From NCBI RefSeq assembly GCF_029338255.1, contig NZ_CP119787.1, positions 3,239,631-3,303,630 of the forward strand: DNA of 64,000 nt, given 5' to 3'. Shown here piece by piece: positions 45,248 through 54,581 of the stretch; positions within the stretch are counted from its first letter, which is position 1, and each line of letters starts with the position of its first letter. The DNA comes from Haloarcula halobia. Its GTDB lineage: Archaea > Halobacteriota > Halobacteria > Halobacteriales > Haloarculaceae. Under the pieces are notes generated by a model. It had not been told where the DNA came from, made no database searches, and saw only the letters and a list, made by a program, of their open reading frames with translations. The translations under genes were made by a program, and so were the position numbers.

Positions 45248-45706
45248 TCACGCGATTTCGAACCGTTCGAAGTACTCCACGACGTACTCGTTGGCTCCCT
45301 CGGGCGGAGCCGTCACCACGCAGTAGTCGTCGTGCTGGCTGTCGAGCGTGATCGACTGTCCGGCTGCCGGGACCACGCGGTAGACCACGGGAATCGTGTG
45401 TCGCGTGTCGACACCGTCGACCGAGGTGGTGTCCCAGAAGTGCTCACTGATGCCGAGTCGCTCGACAGACACCGTCTCCAGGCCCAGTTCGTCGCGTGCG
45501 GTTCGATGCGCTGCGTCGTCGAGTCGCTCGCCCTTGTAGAGACGGCTTCCCGGCCAGAACCACTCGCCTTTCGCCGGTTCGTTCTGCCGTCTGGTCAGCA
45601 GGACGGCGTCGTCGTACTCGACGACGAGGTCGACGCATGGCTGGGCCGTGTATTCGAGACAGGTCGCGAACGTCTCGGTCGGAAGGTACTCGTCGTGAAC
45701 GTCCGT
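45248..45706 (-). CDS. Nudix hydrolase (GDP-mannose-hydrolase-like) without an ATG/GTG start
   Basis: The frame encodes VDLVVEYDDAVLLTRRQNEP and AKGEWFWPGSRLYKGERLDD, then a degenerate Nudix box (AAHRTARDELGLE), then HFWDTTSVDGVDTRHTIPVV, as in GDP-mannose/NDP-sugar Nudix enzymes. The box lacks the second Gly (GS instead of GG) and has Asp for Glu. The open frame extends back to a TAG at 45737 but holds no ATG, GTG or TTG until well inside the domain. The position where relatives start reads ACG GAC GTT, so ACG 45706 is marked as the provisional start. Either a rare start codon is used or the start has mutated. Confidence 0.65.
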   Translation of the reverse strand, partial: TDVHDEYLPTETFATCLEYTAQPCVDLVVEYDDAVLLTRRQNEPAKGEWFWPGSRLYKGERLDDAAHRTARDELGLETVSVERLGISEHFWDTTSVDGVDTRHTIPVVYRVVPAAGQSITLDSQHDDYCVVTAPPEGANEYVVEYFERFEIA

Positions 45707-45793
45707 ACCAGTAGCTCGTCCGCTCCCGGGAAAGGCCTACGCGTTTCGCAACGATTAAAACCGCAGCACTCGTCGGTCTAGTTGCTATCGCAC

Positions 45794-45866
45794 GGGCCGG
45801 TGGGGTAGCCTGGTATCCTTCGGCCTTCGGGTGGCCGTAACCGCGATTCGAATTCGCGCCGGCCCA
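45794..45866 (+). tRNA. tRNA-Pro (CGG anticodon)
   Basis: The 73-base cloverleaf has acceptor arms gggccgg/ccggccc with discriminator A. The anticodon stem is cggcc/ggccg with loop ttcgggt, giving anticodon CGG. The T arm is cgcga/tcgcg with loop ttcgaat. No intron is present and CCA is not encoded. The accessory region begins right behind it, a common integration target for archaeal mobile elements. Confidence 0.93.
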
Positions 45867-46175
45867 CTAAACCTTACGGCCTTTCAGGAGTCGAGGAAAA
45901 TCGCCAGATAGCGACGGGTTCAGGGGTTCGCTTCGCCGCATTGCGCTCCGAGGTTCACACGCACTCACGGCCACAGGCTACGCCGTCCAGCGATTATCTA
46001 GAGCCGCGACCACTACGCGTCCGAACAGCTACCACACTCCTCGCGCCCGAGCAACCGTGCGCGCCACAGCAACAGCGCTGCCCAGGGAGTAACAGCTGGT
46101 CTCTCGATGACCATCCTCTCAAAAAGACTCGCAACCTCAGTCGGAAATCGGTGTTAGCGACTGCTCACAGGAGAG
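45867..46175. other. Intergenic region behind tRNA-Pro, no integrase or gene seen
   Basis: This 309-base stretch leads from the tRNA to the broken HEPN gene. No frame resembles an integrase, and no copy of the tRNA 3' end (an att site) is visible to me within the window. GC falls from here onward. Confidence 0.4.
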
Positions 46176-46600
46176 TCATGACCAAGAAAAACCCCTATTA
46201 TGGGGAGTCTCTGATTCAAATTCGCTCAGCAAGCGAGAACATGATTCTAAGATGTCCGCGCTATCCCTGACGATTCGGAAGTATTCGTCGGAACGGAGGT
46301 CATGAACAAGGTCATTTCTAACCTGTCTCACATGTGCCATTTGCCCTACCAAGTCACCGGATAAGACCCCAAACCGCTGTAGCATCTGCTCTTTGTCTGG
46401 TTGGCTAAGGTTTTCAAGAAACTCAACAGTATTATTTGAGTCCTGATAGAACTCATCGACTAACTCTCGTTCGATGATTTCCACAGTATGATCTTCGATG
46501 ACAACCTGCGTTAATGTAAGAAAGGGCATCAGTCGGTTAGCGAGGTGGATCTGATATAGTTCTTCAACATAGTGTTCAGTAATTCCTTTTTCAACCCGAT

Positions 46601-47663
46601 GAGCGTGTCATAGAAACGTTCTCAGAGAAGGAAGCAGGGTGTTGGAACTGTGTCTACGAGCGCCAGCACCCTGCAAGACGTAGCTTCGGTAGACGACTTC
46701 TTGAATGTCGCGGCTACCGAGACAGTCCCGCTGTTCGAGCACCTTGAGTTCGAGTTTCTGCTGAATTACGACGTGTTCGCCCCCGCTTTGAGGGGGCGAA
46801 CACGAGTGCATCAGCCACCAGACCTCTTTTGCGGCTTTCTGCACTGCTATTACAAGGACATCTACGGAACGCGTCCGGTTGCACGAGAACTCCAACACGG
46901 CCTCGTCTGGTACTACTGCGGACTCGACAAACCTCCATCCAGAGACACGGTTGACCGCTTTCTCACCGACCTCGAACACGTCATCGACGATGTCTTCGAC
47001 AGGCTCGTCGAGCAGGCCGCCTGTCGGGGCCTGCTCGACTCGACGTACTCTATCGACTCAACGCACATTGAGGCGATTCAGTACAACGACGCGGCGTCAT
47101 GGAACTACGATCCAACGGCCGAAGATTACTACTACGGCTTCGGCTGTACGATTGTCTCAACCGGTCCAAAGATACCGATTGCAGCGGAGTTCACACAGAC
47201 CAAGCAAGCAGACCAGGAGACGGCGATGCGCGTCACGCGTAACGCGCTCGCCGTCGATACACCAATTTGGATGCTCGGAGACAGCGCCTACGACGTCCTC
47301 GACTGGCACGACCACCTGCTGGCCGCAGGGGTCGTGCCAATCACCCCATACAATCCGCGAAACACCGACGACCCGAAAGACATCGAGTACAGGGTCGAAG
47401 ACCGCATCGAGGAACACAGCCAGGACGTACAGCTGAAACAATCCCTCTTGGACGAGACGTACAACCACCGGACAGGAGTCGAACGGACCAACGACGCAGT
47501 CAAGGACTGCGGCCTCGGGCACGTCCGCGCCCGAGGCCGCGTCCACGCACGAACAGAAGTGTTCCTTGCACTGTGTCTCCGGCTCGTCGTTGCAATCACC
47601 AACTACGACCGAGGAAACGAACCGGGCTGTGAGAAGCTATGAGATGGATTCTATGACACGCTC
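46601..47663 (+). mobile_element. Complete IS5/IS4-superfamily insertion sequence, 1063 bp
   Basis: The ends are perfect 13-base inverted repeats, gagcgtgtcatag (46601-46613) and ctatgacacgctc (47651-47663). They are flanked by a 7-base target duplication acccgat (46594-46600 and 47664-47670). It contains one intact transposase gene. Intact ends, duplication and gene point to a recent, possibly still active, insertion. Confidence 0.92.
46650..47642 (+). CDS. DDE transposase of the insertion sequence
   Basis: The 330-residue transposase has the DDE triad of the IS5/IS4 group: Asp in YSIDSTHIEAI (about residue 135), Asp in MLGDSAYDVLDWH (about 208) and Glu in HRTGVERTNDAVKDCGLGH (about 285). 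The N-terminal helical part (FCGFLHCYYKDIYGTRPVAR) resembles DUF772-type IS5 N-domains. It starts at GTG 46650, 49 bases from the left end. The gene is full-length and uninterrupted. Confidence 0.9.
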   Translation: MSTSASTLQDVASVDDFLNVAATETVPLFEHLEFEFLLNYDVFAPALRGRTRVHQPPDLFCGFLHCYYKDIYGTRPVARELQHGLVWYYCGLDKPPSRDTVDRFLTDLEHVIDDVFDRLVEQAACRGLLDSTYSIDSTHIEAIQYNDAASWNYDPTAEDYYYGFGCTIVSTGPKIPIAAEFTQTKQADQETAMRVTRNALAVDTPIWMLGDSAYDVLDWHDHLLAAGVVPITPYNPRNTDDPKDIEYRVEDRIEEHSQDVQLKQSLLDETYNHRTGVERTNDAVKDCGLGHVRARGRVHARTEVFLALCLRLVVAITNYDRGNEPGCEKL

Positions 47664-48708
47664 ACCCGATCGTTGATAGCTCTCTCCAATTCAGGATCAG
47701 AAGGAGAGATGTCCTCATATCCAGAGATATATTCAATCAAAGTCTCTGAATTGATGATCCAGCGGAGGGTGGCGCGGGAGTCGAACACGATCCAGGGTTC
47801 GAAGCGGTATTTCTGGCTGAGCGTCCAGAGTTTCTGGAACGTGCTGAGATGGAGGTCCATGTTATGATGCCCAGTCATGACCTCGGCAATAATCGCGCGA
47901 GCACCCGGGAGGTGGGCACCGAGGTCAACATTGTACCCGCCGGGAAATGAGACGTAGGTGTTGATGTCTGCGTCCTTCGTGAGAGCGAGATGTAGCGCCG
48001 TGGTGCCGACGCCGACGCGGTGCGGGAGGAGTTCTAGCGAATCACCGGTCATTGCGGGGAGGTCAGAGTGGAGATGCAGCATTTTCTTGCCCTTCAGCGT
48101 CGGTGCCCAGGAGACTTGGCGGCGAAGGATACGTTTTGTCTGGAGGTGGGCATCGGTCAGTTCTGAGATATCGAACCAGGGGTAGTCGCCAAAGGCATTC
48201 TGGAGTTGCCGGTCGTGTTCCGTGAGCGAGGCGTGGAGCGGGTCAAGAGCGCTGGTGGGGATCGATCCGAGGAATTCGGTTGGTCGTGGGATTTTGTCGA
48301 GGATTAGGTGTGTCCCGTTCACGAACTCGCCGTTCCACAGACGGACCATCCGTTCAGCGCCTTCCTTGAGATCACCGCTCAGCGTGACACCTGGGCGTTT
48401 GTGTGCGGGAAGTTCCCGCGGATCGAGATCTGTGTTCGGCCCATCACTCGGCCGGCGTTTGAAAATCCCCTTGTAGTGGCCAGGGCTGATCCAGACTGCG
48501 GTCGCGGTGTCGCCCATCATGCTGTACATCGGGGTCAGCTGATCGAGGTCGTTGCCCCCGACGTTTCCTTTGTCGTACCAAAGGGGGTAGACTCGGGGAT
48601 CCGGTTCGACCGGTGTTGGATCGTAATCGACGATCAGCTGTACGTCGCCTTATCCGCTGGGTGGATGAGACGGAAATCGTGGTCGTCGTAGGGGTTGCCA
48701 GAGGGCAT

Positions 48709-49045
48709 GATTGGAGGTGGTTAGTTGATGGTCTCGTTGCCGGCTGCCTGCGGAGGACTGCATCGCTGTGTAGACAAGGCGTTGAGAAAAGGGTTAGACC
48801 CCGGTATTCGACCGTATTTGGGGCTCTATCCGTGTTTGAGAAGATGGAAACCGCCGGAAATAACGGGGAATTGCACCTCCGAGTTCGGAGGGGCGGGTGA
48901 GCCCGATACGTAGCTTTTCTTCGCTCACTTCCTCGGGCGAATTCTGTTTGATTCCGGTGCTATCCCTCGATTTCCATAGATACCGTGAAACGGCAAATGG
49001 CCAGCGTTTATACCGCTGTCAAAACTACAATTTGATACGATAGGG
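48709..49045 (+). promoter_or_regulatory. Intergenic region with a hairpin and the exonuclease promoter
   Basis: A short hairpin, cctccga-gt-tcggagg, sits at 48876-48891. A TATA-like gtttatac near 49005 lies about 35 bases before the ATG at 49046. No gene is seen. Confidence 0.35.
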
Positions 49046-49735
49046 ATGCTAGCAATAGACATTGAAACGGTACCAGCCGACCCCGATGCAAATGATACCG
49101 ATCCCGACTTCCTCAACAGCCGGGAGTTTAGGTTCCTGGGGGTCGGTCTCGGTGTCCGATCACGCGAAACAGACGGCCGCGAGATCGAGGTGCTCTTCCG
49201 CGAAGACATCGACGAGCACTCGGAAGTCCGCCTCCTCAAGCGCATCTGCGACTGGATTCAGCAGTACGACATCGACACCATCGTCACGTATAACGGGACG
49301 AGCTTCGACTTCCGACACCTCCTCGGTCGCGCTGAAATCCTGGCGGAGAAAACCAACGCTGAGCAGTTGCCTGCGACAGTCGCTAAGTCCTTATCGCTGC
49401 CGTCACATCGTGACCTCTTCCTTGAGTACCGGCGTCGTCACGATTCGTGGGCCTCGCTCGAAGAGGCACTCGACGAGTACGGACTCGACGTGCCAGACCC
49501 GGTGTACTGGGACGACGAGAAAGTCACAAACTCGCGGATCCCACAACTCGGTGCTGACTATCTCTGTGGCCGAGCCGGACTGTCCCCCGACGTCCCGGTT
49601 GACGAGCTCGAGGAAGTCCTCCGGGAGTACACGCGACGAGACATCGAACCCCTGTTCGACCTCGCCGGCGAGATGGAAATCGGGCGACTGCAACGCAGGT
49701 GGCAAGAGAAAGCCCTCGCCGGCGCCGAGTGGTAA
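49046..49735 (+). CDS. DEDD-type 3'-5' exonuclease (RNase H-like fold)
   Basis: The 229-residue protein shows ExoI MLAIDIETVPAD (Asp4, Glu6), ExoII YNGTSFDFRHLL (Asp about 93) and ExoIII-like REYTRRDIEPLFDLA (Asp about 206). These are the four acidic residues of DnaQ/PolB-type exonucleases. It resembles the stand-alone family B polymerase exonuclease-like and YprB-type proteins. No polymerase domain is attached. Its place in a nuclease-rich island suggests DNA processing or defence rather than replication. Confidence 0.75.
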   Translation: MLAIDIETVPADPDANDTDPDFLNSREFRFLGVGLGVRSRETDGREIEVLFREDIDEHSEVRLLKRICDWIQQYDIDTIVTYNGTSFDFRHLLGRAEILAEKTNAEQLPATVAKSLSLPSHRDLFLEYRRRHDSWASLEEALDEYGLDVPDPVYWDDEKVTNSRIPQLGADYLCGRAGLSPDVPVDELEEVLREYTRRDIEPLFDLAGEMEIGRLQRRWQEKALAGAEW

Positions 49736-49749
49736 AAGATAGAAAACCA

Positions 49750-49854
49750 ATGATCGCTGAACGTCGAGAACCTCGAGGAACACCGATGGCCAGCTCGGCC
49801 GTACCTCGCCTCGAAATCCAGCTACACGCACTCTCACCACCGGACAATGATTGA
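49750..49854 (+). CDS. Possible 34-residue leader peptide
   Basis: The short frame MIAERREPRGTPMASSAVPR ends with TGA overlapping the ATG of the next gene (49847). Translational coupling is the only support; composition is not distinctive. Confidence 0.22.
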   Translation: MIAERREPRGTPMASSAVPRLEIQLHALSPPDND

Positions 49855-50113
49855 GCTCATCGATCATGCCGGCGTCGTCATCGTGCACACGGTCGATCGC
49901 GCCGGTCGGGAAGCATGGTACACAGCGAAGCGACATCCGGCCCCGCCCAATGGTGGGCGGGTTGAGGACATCCTCATCGACATCGACGGCACGATCCCGC
50001 GGTATACGATAGAACAGCTCCGGGAGCGCGGCATCGGTGTCGTCGGTCCGCGAGCCGCCCGTCCACAGCGATATGCACCAGAATACCGGCACCAGCCGAC
50101 AGCTGAAGCGTAA
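49847..50113 (+). CDS. Small hypothetical protein
   Basis: The 88-residue product MIELIDHAGVVIVHTVDRAG looks like a small beta-rich domain (VEDILIDIDGTIPRYTIEQL). It has a plausible halophile composition but no family I know. It follows the exonuclease gene in the same direction. An opposing frame on the minus strand is less protein-like. Confidence 0.4.
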   Translation: MIELIDHAGVVIVHTVDRAGREAWYTAKRHPAPPNGGRVEDILIDIDGTIPRYTIEQLRERGIGVVGPRAARPQRYAPEYRHQPTAEA

Positions 50114-50260
50114 TGAGACTGGCAAGGAGAGCACGCGCGCCCCGTGTTCCGACGGGTCGCGGCCTCGGTGTGATCGCAGCGCCGAAGGGTCACTGCGAGT
50201 GTCATCGTCCCACTCAGCGTGACGCTACAGATGGGTGAATAGCGGTGACCCGTTCTGGAC

Positions 50261-51622
50261 TCAGATGACGCCTGTCGAAACAAGGATACCGACGATGGAA
50301 ACGATCAGTAGTAGAGCCGCACTGGCGGTGAGCGACTTGTTCTCCATCGCTTTCTGGTGGACCGGCATTGCGGCGTACTCGTCACGGAACGTTTCCAGGT
50401 TGTCGTCATCGTAGAAGTACTTCGTTTTCAGGGCGAAGCGTTCTGTGACGGCGCACCCAGTACAGACTGGGGTTTGTTCCAGCCGTTCGGTCTTAATGTG
50501 AGAGGGGCAGTTGATACTCCCGCAGTTCGCGCAATACGTATAAGTGGATGCTGAGTCATCGTCGCAGTGGACACACCGATGAATGCCGTCGTCGTCGGTA
50601 ACCCGTGACGGGCCCGCAGCGTAGTATTCGTAAGGGTAGGAGTACTGCTGGAGCTGGACGGACTGTCTGATATTCGGGAGATACACTGGCTCGATGGATT
50701 GCACTGAGATATCGGACTGGTTGGGTTCGCAGGTCTTGTCGTATGTGACGTTGTTGTCGCCGGTATAGGTGACCGTCGTTGTGTGATAGTCTTGGAGGCG
50801 TTCGATGGCCCACTCCTTATACTCGGTTTCAGTCTGTCCGAAGCGGCGAACCTCGATGTCGTCAAAGAGGTCACTGAATCGTTCTTCGTCGAGATCGATC
50901 GTTTGGCGAAGATTGCTGGTCACTAACTCTCCGATGTCAGTATCCAGGATTTCTGGCTGCTGACGCTCGGCCCGAACGACGAATGTATTCGTCTCGTTGA
51001 TTCGGTGGATGACGCCAACAGAGGTCTCGAAGACGGCGTTCGTCTGTGCGGTTATCGAGAGTACAGGTTCGAAGTCAGCTCGAGCAGTCGGCGTGGGGAT
51101 GTCGTCTGCGTCGATATTTTCGATGTCTTGGAATGCTTCGCGGACGGGAGCGGCAAGGTCGTTCGTCGGGTCGAACGGGCGGAGTGTTTCGTCACACAGG
51201 ATTTCGATGCGGCCGTTGTAGAGATCGAGTCCAACATCATCAGCGATGTCGCGGAGGTCGGTCCCGTCGATGAGTTCGATGGGGAAGGGGTCGTCGTTTT
51301 GCTCAAGTTCTGTTGCGTACTCTTGAGCAGGGTTCGTGAACCGCCCGGTGGTCACGACCATCCCTCGTTTCGGCCCGTCGTAGTCGTAGGTAGCGATGGC
51401 AGAGTGGAGTTTCTGGACGACAGGACGACCGACTGCATCGGTGTGTTTGCATTCAACGACGACAGCGCGACGGGTTCCGTCCACGACTTCTTCCATGACG
51501 AGGTCGCGTCCCTCGTCGGCTGTCTTGGCGGCTTGATGAACGTTCTCGTAGCCGAGGTTCCGGAACACATCTTCCATGAGGTCCTCGAATTCGAACCCGG
51601 AGAAGTCATCGAGGATCGCCAT
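50261..51622 (-). CDS. Mrr-like restriction endonuclease with zinc finger and membrane tail
   Basis: The 453-residue protein starts with the Mrr-cat domain. FEFEDLMEDVFRNLGYENVH is followed by the PD-(D/E)xK core: GRDLVMEE ... RRAVVVECKH (Asp about 49, Glu and Lys about 66-68) and KRGMVVTTGRFTNPAQEYA. A long middle domain of unknown type comes next. Then there is a four-Cys zinc region (HRCVHCDDD ... YCANCGSINCPSH ... CTGC) and a final hydrophobic helix (ASAALLLIVSIVGILV). Mrr nucleases cut foreign, often methylated, DNA. A membrane anchor on such an enzyme is unusual. It is transcribed alone. Confidence 0.8.
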   Translation of the reverse strand: MAILDDFSGFEFEDLMEDVFRNLGYENVHQAAKTADEGRDLVMEEVVDGTRRAVVVECKHTDAVGRPVVQKLHSAIATYDYDGPKRGMVVTTGRFTNPAQEYATELEQNDDPFPIELIDGTDLRDIADDVGLDLYNGRIEILCDETLRPFDPTNDLAAPVREAFQDIENIDADDIPTPTARADFEPVLSITAQTNAVFETSVGVIHRINETNTFVVRAERQQPEILDTDIGELVTSNLRQTIDLDEERFSDLFDDIEVRRFGQTETEYKEWAIERLQDYHTTTVTYTGDNNVTYDKTCEPNQSDISVQSIEPVYLPNIRQSVQLQQYSYPYEYYAAGPSRVTDDDGIHRCVHCDDDSASTYTYCANCGSINCPSHIKTERLEQTPVCTGCAVTERFALKTKYFYDDDNLETFRDEYAAMPVHQKAMENKSLTASAALLLIVSIVGILVSTGVI

Positions 51623-51801
51623 CAGTGTGAACGTTCCAGTTATGTTTGTCCTATTACTTGAAAATTTTCTGTCGCGTATCGTGTTGTATGCGCTTTGATC
51701 CTAAGGGTCGAAGAAGAGTACCCCAGATTCGAAGGGCGGAGCCGGTGAACGAGCAATTAATACGCTATATATAATATTAATTATCCATTCAGCGGCTATA
51801 T

Positions 51802-52596
51802 TTATTTCTCATCCGGTTCGAATTGACTCTCTTCTTCGGGAATATTCGCAAAGGAACTAGATTTGAACAATTCTCGCAAATCTGGATCTTTGCCTACTCT
51901 ATCAAGTATTACCAATTGATCTGATCTGAATACCCTGTCATTCGTTTGATCTCCGATCTGGTCTTTTGCTTCTACCCACATTCGACATCCAAACTCGCCG
52001 GTATCGTGCTTATGCCTGAGCCTCGAAATTAGGAAAATAATGTCATGATACATCGGGTTCTCTCCCTCTTGCTTCACCTGAACTTTCGGTTTTGCCTGGA
52101 ACTTAACTCGCCTCTGCTCAGCTCCGAGTGCATTGGTTCTATTGTAGCCAGGTGCAGCAGAATCGACTCTTTCCATATTTTCTTTCCCCACTGAAAATGT
52201 TGTATCGTCATCCTGCTTGTCAGGGAAAATTTCAGTACATAATCGGATATTAGTTAACTCAGAACGTGTGTAGTTAGAGAGCGTCAAAACAAGGAAATCA
52301 CCATCATAATCAACATCCTCTATTCGAATATCGCCCTGTAGCTCATACCGATGAAGTTTCCGTTGTTCGTCCAATATATTCTTTTGTTGAAGGTATAGGA
52401 TAACTAATCCAGCACTTAGTAATGTACCAAATGCCGTATCGAAGGCTGTTAGCCCTTCCATCAGAGAAATTGGCGCTTTGGATGGGGTCAAAGTGATTAT
52501 CCCGAATCCCAGTAAAAGATATATACCAAGACCGATACCCAAAAGAATCACAGCTATAATTAGCAAGAGCGAATTGAATCTTGAGGAGCCACTCAT
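51802..52596 (-). CDS. Two-helix membrane protein of unknown function
   Basis: The 264-residue protein begins MSGSSRFNSLLLIIAVILLG and has two membrane helices (about 8-30 and 45-70). A coil-like link (LQQKNILDEQRKLHRYELQG) and a beta-rich soluble domain follow. Layouts of two N-terminal helices plus a cytosolic domain occur in membrane-linked defence proteins, but I recognise no effector. The start at 52596 is preferred to the in-frame ATG at 52653. The gene is clearly more AT-rich than its neighbours, suggesting transfer. Confidence 0.5.
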   Translation of the reverse strand: MSGSSRFNSLLLIIAVILLGIGLGIYLLLGFGIITLTPSKAPISLMEGLTAFDTAFGTLLSAGLVILYLQQKNILDEQRKLHRYELQGDIRIEDVDYDGDFLVLTLSNYTRSELTNIRLCTEIFPDKQDDDTTFSVGKENMERVDSAAPGYNRTNALGAEQRRVKFQAKPKVQVKQEGENPMYHDIIFLISRLRHKHDTGEFGCRMWVEAKDQIGDQTNDRVFRSDQLVILDRVGKDPDLRELFKSSSFANIPEEESQFEPDEK

Positions 52597-52772
52597 AATC
52601 TGGATTTTTGCAGCTACCTTCAAATAAATGAGTAACCTGTACTGAACACTCACAGATGACCGCTATGGGGGTTGGGAGGCACTTCTATGACGCGCTGCGA
52701 AGGTCGCCAGTTTCGGACTCCCGGGAAGGTGTATCATCAACGCTACCGGGAATAGTGGGAGATCCCGTGGAA

Positions 52773-54575
52773 TTAGTTTGAGTGGTTAGTCACGCAGACA
52801 TCTAACCCTTGAACTTCGACTGGGCGGACGTCTGGCGCGTCCACGACTGCTTGGCCCTTGTCGAAGGTGACAATCTGGTCTTCGTAGTCAGCAGGGATGC
52901 GGATACGCTCGACTACCTCAGGTTGGAGACCGAGATAGATTCGGGTGTTCGTCTGTTTGAGGATTTCATCGTCGATGTCCTGCGGATTCTGCGTGACCAT
53001 GTAGAGGCCGAATTTGTCTTTCCGGCCGCGTTTCGCTGCCTGGCGGAAGTTCTGGACGAGATATTGCTCGCGGGGACGATCTGTGCTGGAGAGGTATTCG
53101 TGGGCCTCGTCGACGCAGAGGAGCAGCGGCGTTCCTTTGATTTGGGGATGTTCGACGCCGGTGTCGATCTTGTTCTCGACGATGTGGGTCATCAAGGCCA
53201 GGAGAACTAACTTCTCGGTTTCACCGCGAAGGTGGCCGGTCGGGACGACGGTTACCTGGCCGCGATTGAACATATCGTTCGTGTATTCGTCGAGACTGGT
53301 GGTTCCGTGGTCGAAGACACGGTCGTAGATGGGGCCAGTGACGCGGCGTTCGACCGCGGCGAGAATGTTGTCGTTATCGACGATCTGGTCACCGTTCAGA
53401 TCGAGCCAGGTCTCGAAGTCGTTGTACGTCGGCTCGTCGTCGCTGTCGTCGTCGAATCGACCGAAGTACGCGTTGAGGACGTTCCGAATCGCGTTGAACG
53501 TCGGGTCTTTCGGTCGTGACGAGAGCAGGAGTTGAGGGCGGTTTTCGACAACGGAGAAGGGGATACCGAAAGTGCGGGTGTCATCGAGTGTCGGCTGGCT
53601 ATTCGCTGTGACTGGTGCGAAGACTTGGAGATCGTCGTCCAGACCGCCAACGGCGACGCCCTTATCCTCAAGTTCTCGGGCCTTTTCCAGAGAGAGTTCC
53701 GGGTTGTCATCACGCATTTCGACGTATTCGTCCTCGGGATCGATGACGAACAGATTCAGATAGCGGTGACGGATGTCATCGTCAATGCCGAACGCTTCCT
53801 GCTCCTCGGGCGGGACTTCGATTGGGTATTGTTTCGAGACGGCGCACTGCCGGAGGATATTCTTCGAGAAATGCGTTTTCCCCTTCCCAGTGCTGCCCGC
53901 GACGAGGACGTGGCGGAAGATTGCGGGTTCGCCTTCGTCAGCGGTTCCGTCTGTTGAGTTCGGGTTCGATAGAAGGTACGTGAGCGGGTTCTCATCGTTG
54001 GGGACGAGGTCACCGCTAACGGCCATGTCGCCTATGTAGATGCCGTCACTGGGGATATTGAGGCCGACGCGGAGAACTTCTTCGTCCTCAATAAGATGGA
54101 CATCTTCTCCGGGTTTCGGCGGTCGATCGACGGTCTGTCTGGTGAGGGCATCTTCGACGCGGTCGTGCTCGACGATGGCGATCGGGTCGAGATGGGAGAC
54201 GTAGGCGAGGTTTTGTTCGCCGAAGTCACTGTAGCCGCCGCCATCGACCCAGTCATTGATTTCGGTGATCGGTCGGTATTCGAGGCGGTCAATCGCGGCG
54301 AGGAGGACTTCGTCTTCGTTCGGCTCGGTTGTCGCGTCAGGGTAGGGGATGCAGACGTAGTTGCCGACGCGGAGACCGTCGCGTTCGTGCTGGTCGATAT
54401 AGGCGATAATCTGCATTTCGCTCCGCCCGACGAACAACTGTGAGTCTTTGAGCGCAACGTGTCCAAGACTGTCGTCGCCGAGAACAGGGTCTGCCATCGC
54501 TTCGTCCTCAGGTTCGGCCGCAATACTGTTTTGGTCGCCGTACTTTGCTGCGATGTCGTCTGTTGAATCAGTCAT
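52773..54575 (-). CDS. herA: HerA-family DNA translocase/helicase
   Basis: The 600-residue ATPase has an N-terminal beta-barrel-like HAS region, Walker A GSTGKGKTHFSK (about residue 230), Walker B LLLCVDEAHEYL (about 490), and the HerA arginine region FRQAAKRGRKDKFGLYMVTQ with NPQDID. HerA forms a hexameric ring on DNA and drives resection together with NurA. Six bases separate it from nurA upstream, so it is the last gene of the mre11-rad50-nurA-herA operon. All ATPase motifs look intact. Confidence 0.88.
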   Translation of the reverse strand: MTDSTDDIAAKYGDQNSIAAEPEDEAMADPVLGDDSLGHVALKDSQLFVGRSEMQIIAYIDQHERDGLRVGNYVCIPYPDATTEPNEDEVLLAAIDRLEYRPITEINDWVDGGGYSDFGEQNLAYVSHLDPIAIVEHDRVEDALTRQTVDRPPKPGEDVHLIEDEEVLRVGLNIPSDGIYIGDMAVSGDLVPNDENPLTYLLSNPNSTDGTADEGEPAIFRHVLVAGSTGKGKTHFSKNILRQCAVSKQYPIEVPPEEQEAFGIDDDIRHRYLNLFVIDPEDEYVEMRDDNPELSLEKARELEDKGVAVGGLDDDLQVFAPVTANSQPTLDDTRTFGIPFSVVENRPQLLLSSRPKDPTFNAIRNVLNAYFGRFDDDSDDEPTYNDFETWLDLNGDQIVDNDNILAAVERRVTGPIYDRVFDHGTTSLDEYTNDMFNRGQVTVVPTGHLRGETEKLVLLALMTHIVENKIDTGVEHPQIKGTPLLLCVDEAHEYLSSTDRPREQYLVQNFRQAAKRGRKDKFGLYMVTQNPQDIDDEILKQTNTRIYLGLQPEVVERIRIPADYEDQIVTFDKGQAVVDAPDVRPVEVQGLDVCVTNHSN

Positions 54576-54581
54576 TGTGGA

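Larger units (their letters stand above)
46176..48708 (-). pseudogene. HEPN-domain protein gene broken by an insertion sequence and a frameshift
   Basis: From ATG 48708 the frame reads MPSGNPYDDHDFRLIHPADK and hits a stop. One missing base near 48650 restores it to QLIVDYDPTPVEPDPRVYPL and on to ERAINDR at 47664. The frame is then cut by the IS (46601-47663). Across it, using one target-site copy, the frame resumes exactly as VEKGITEHYVEELYQIHLAN and runs to 46176. The restored length is 1464 bases, 487 residues. The C-terminal part has the HEPN signature RNDLVHD (RxxxxH type), typical of RNases in abortive-infection and toxin systems. The N-terminal 350 residues are unrecognised. The gene is inactive as read. 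Confidence 0.75.
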
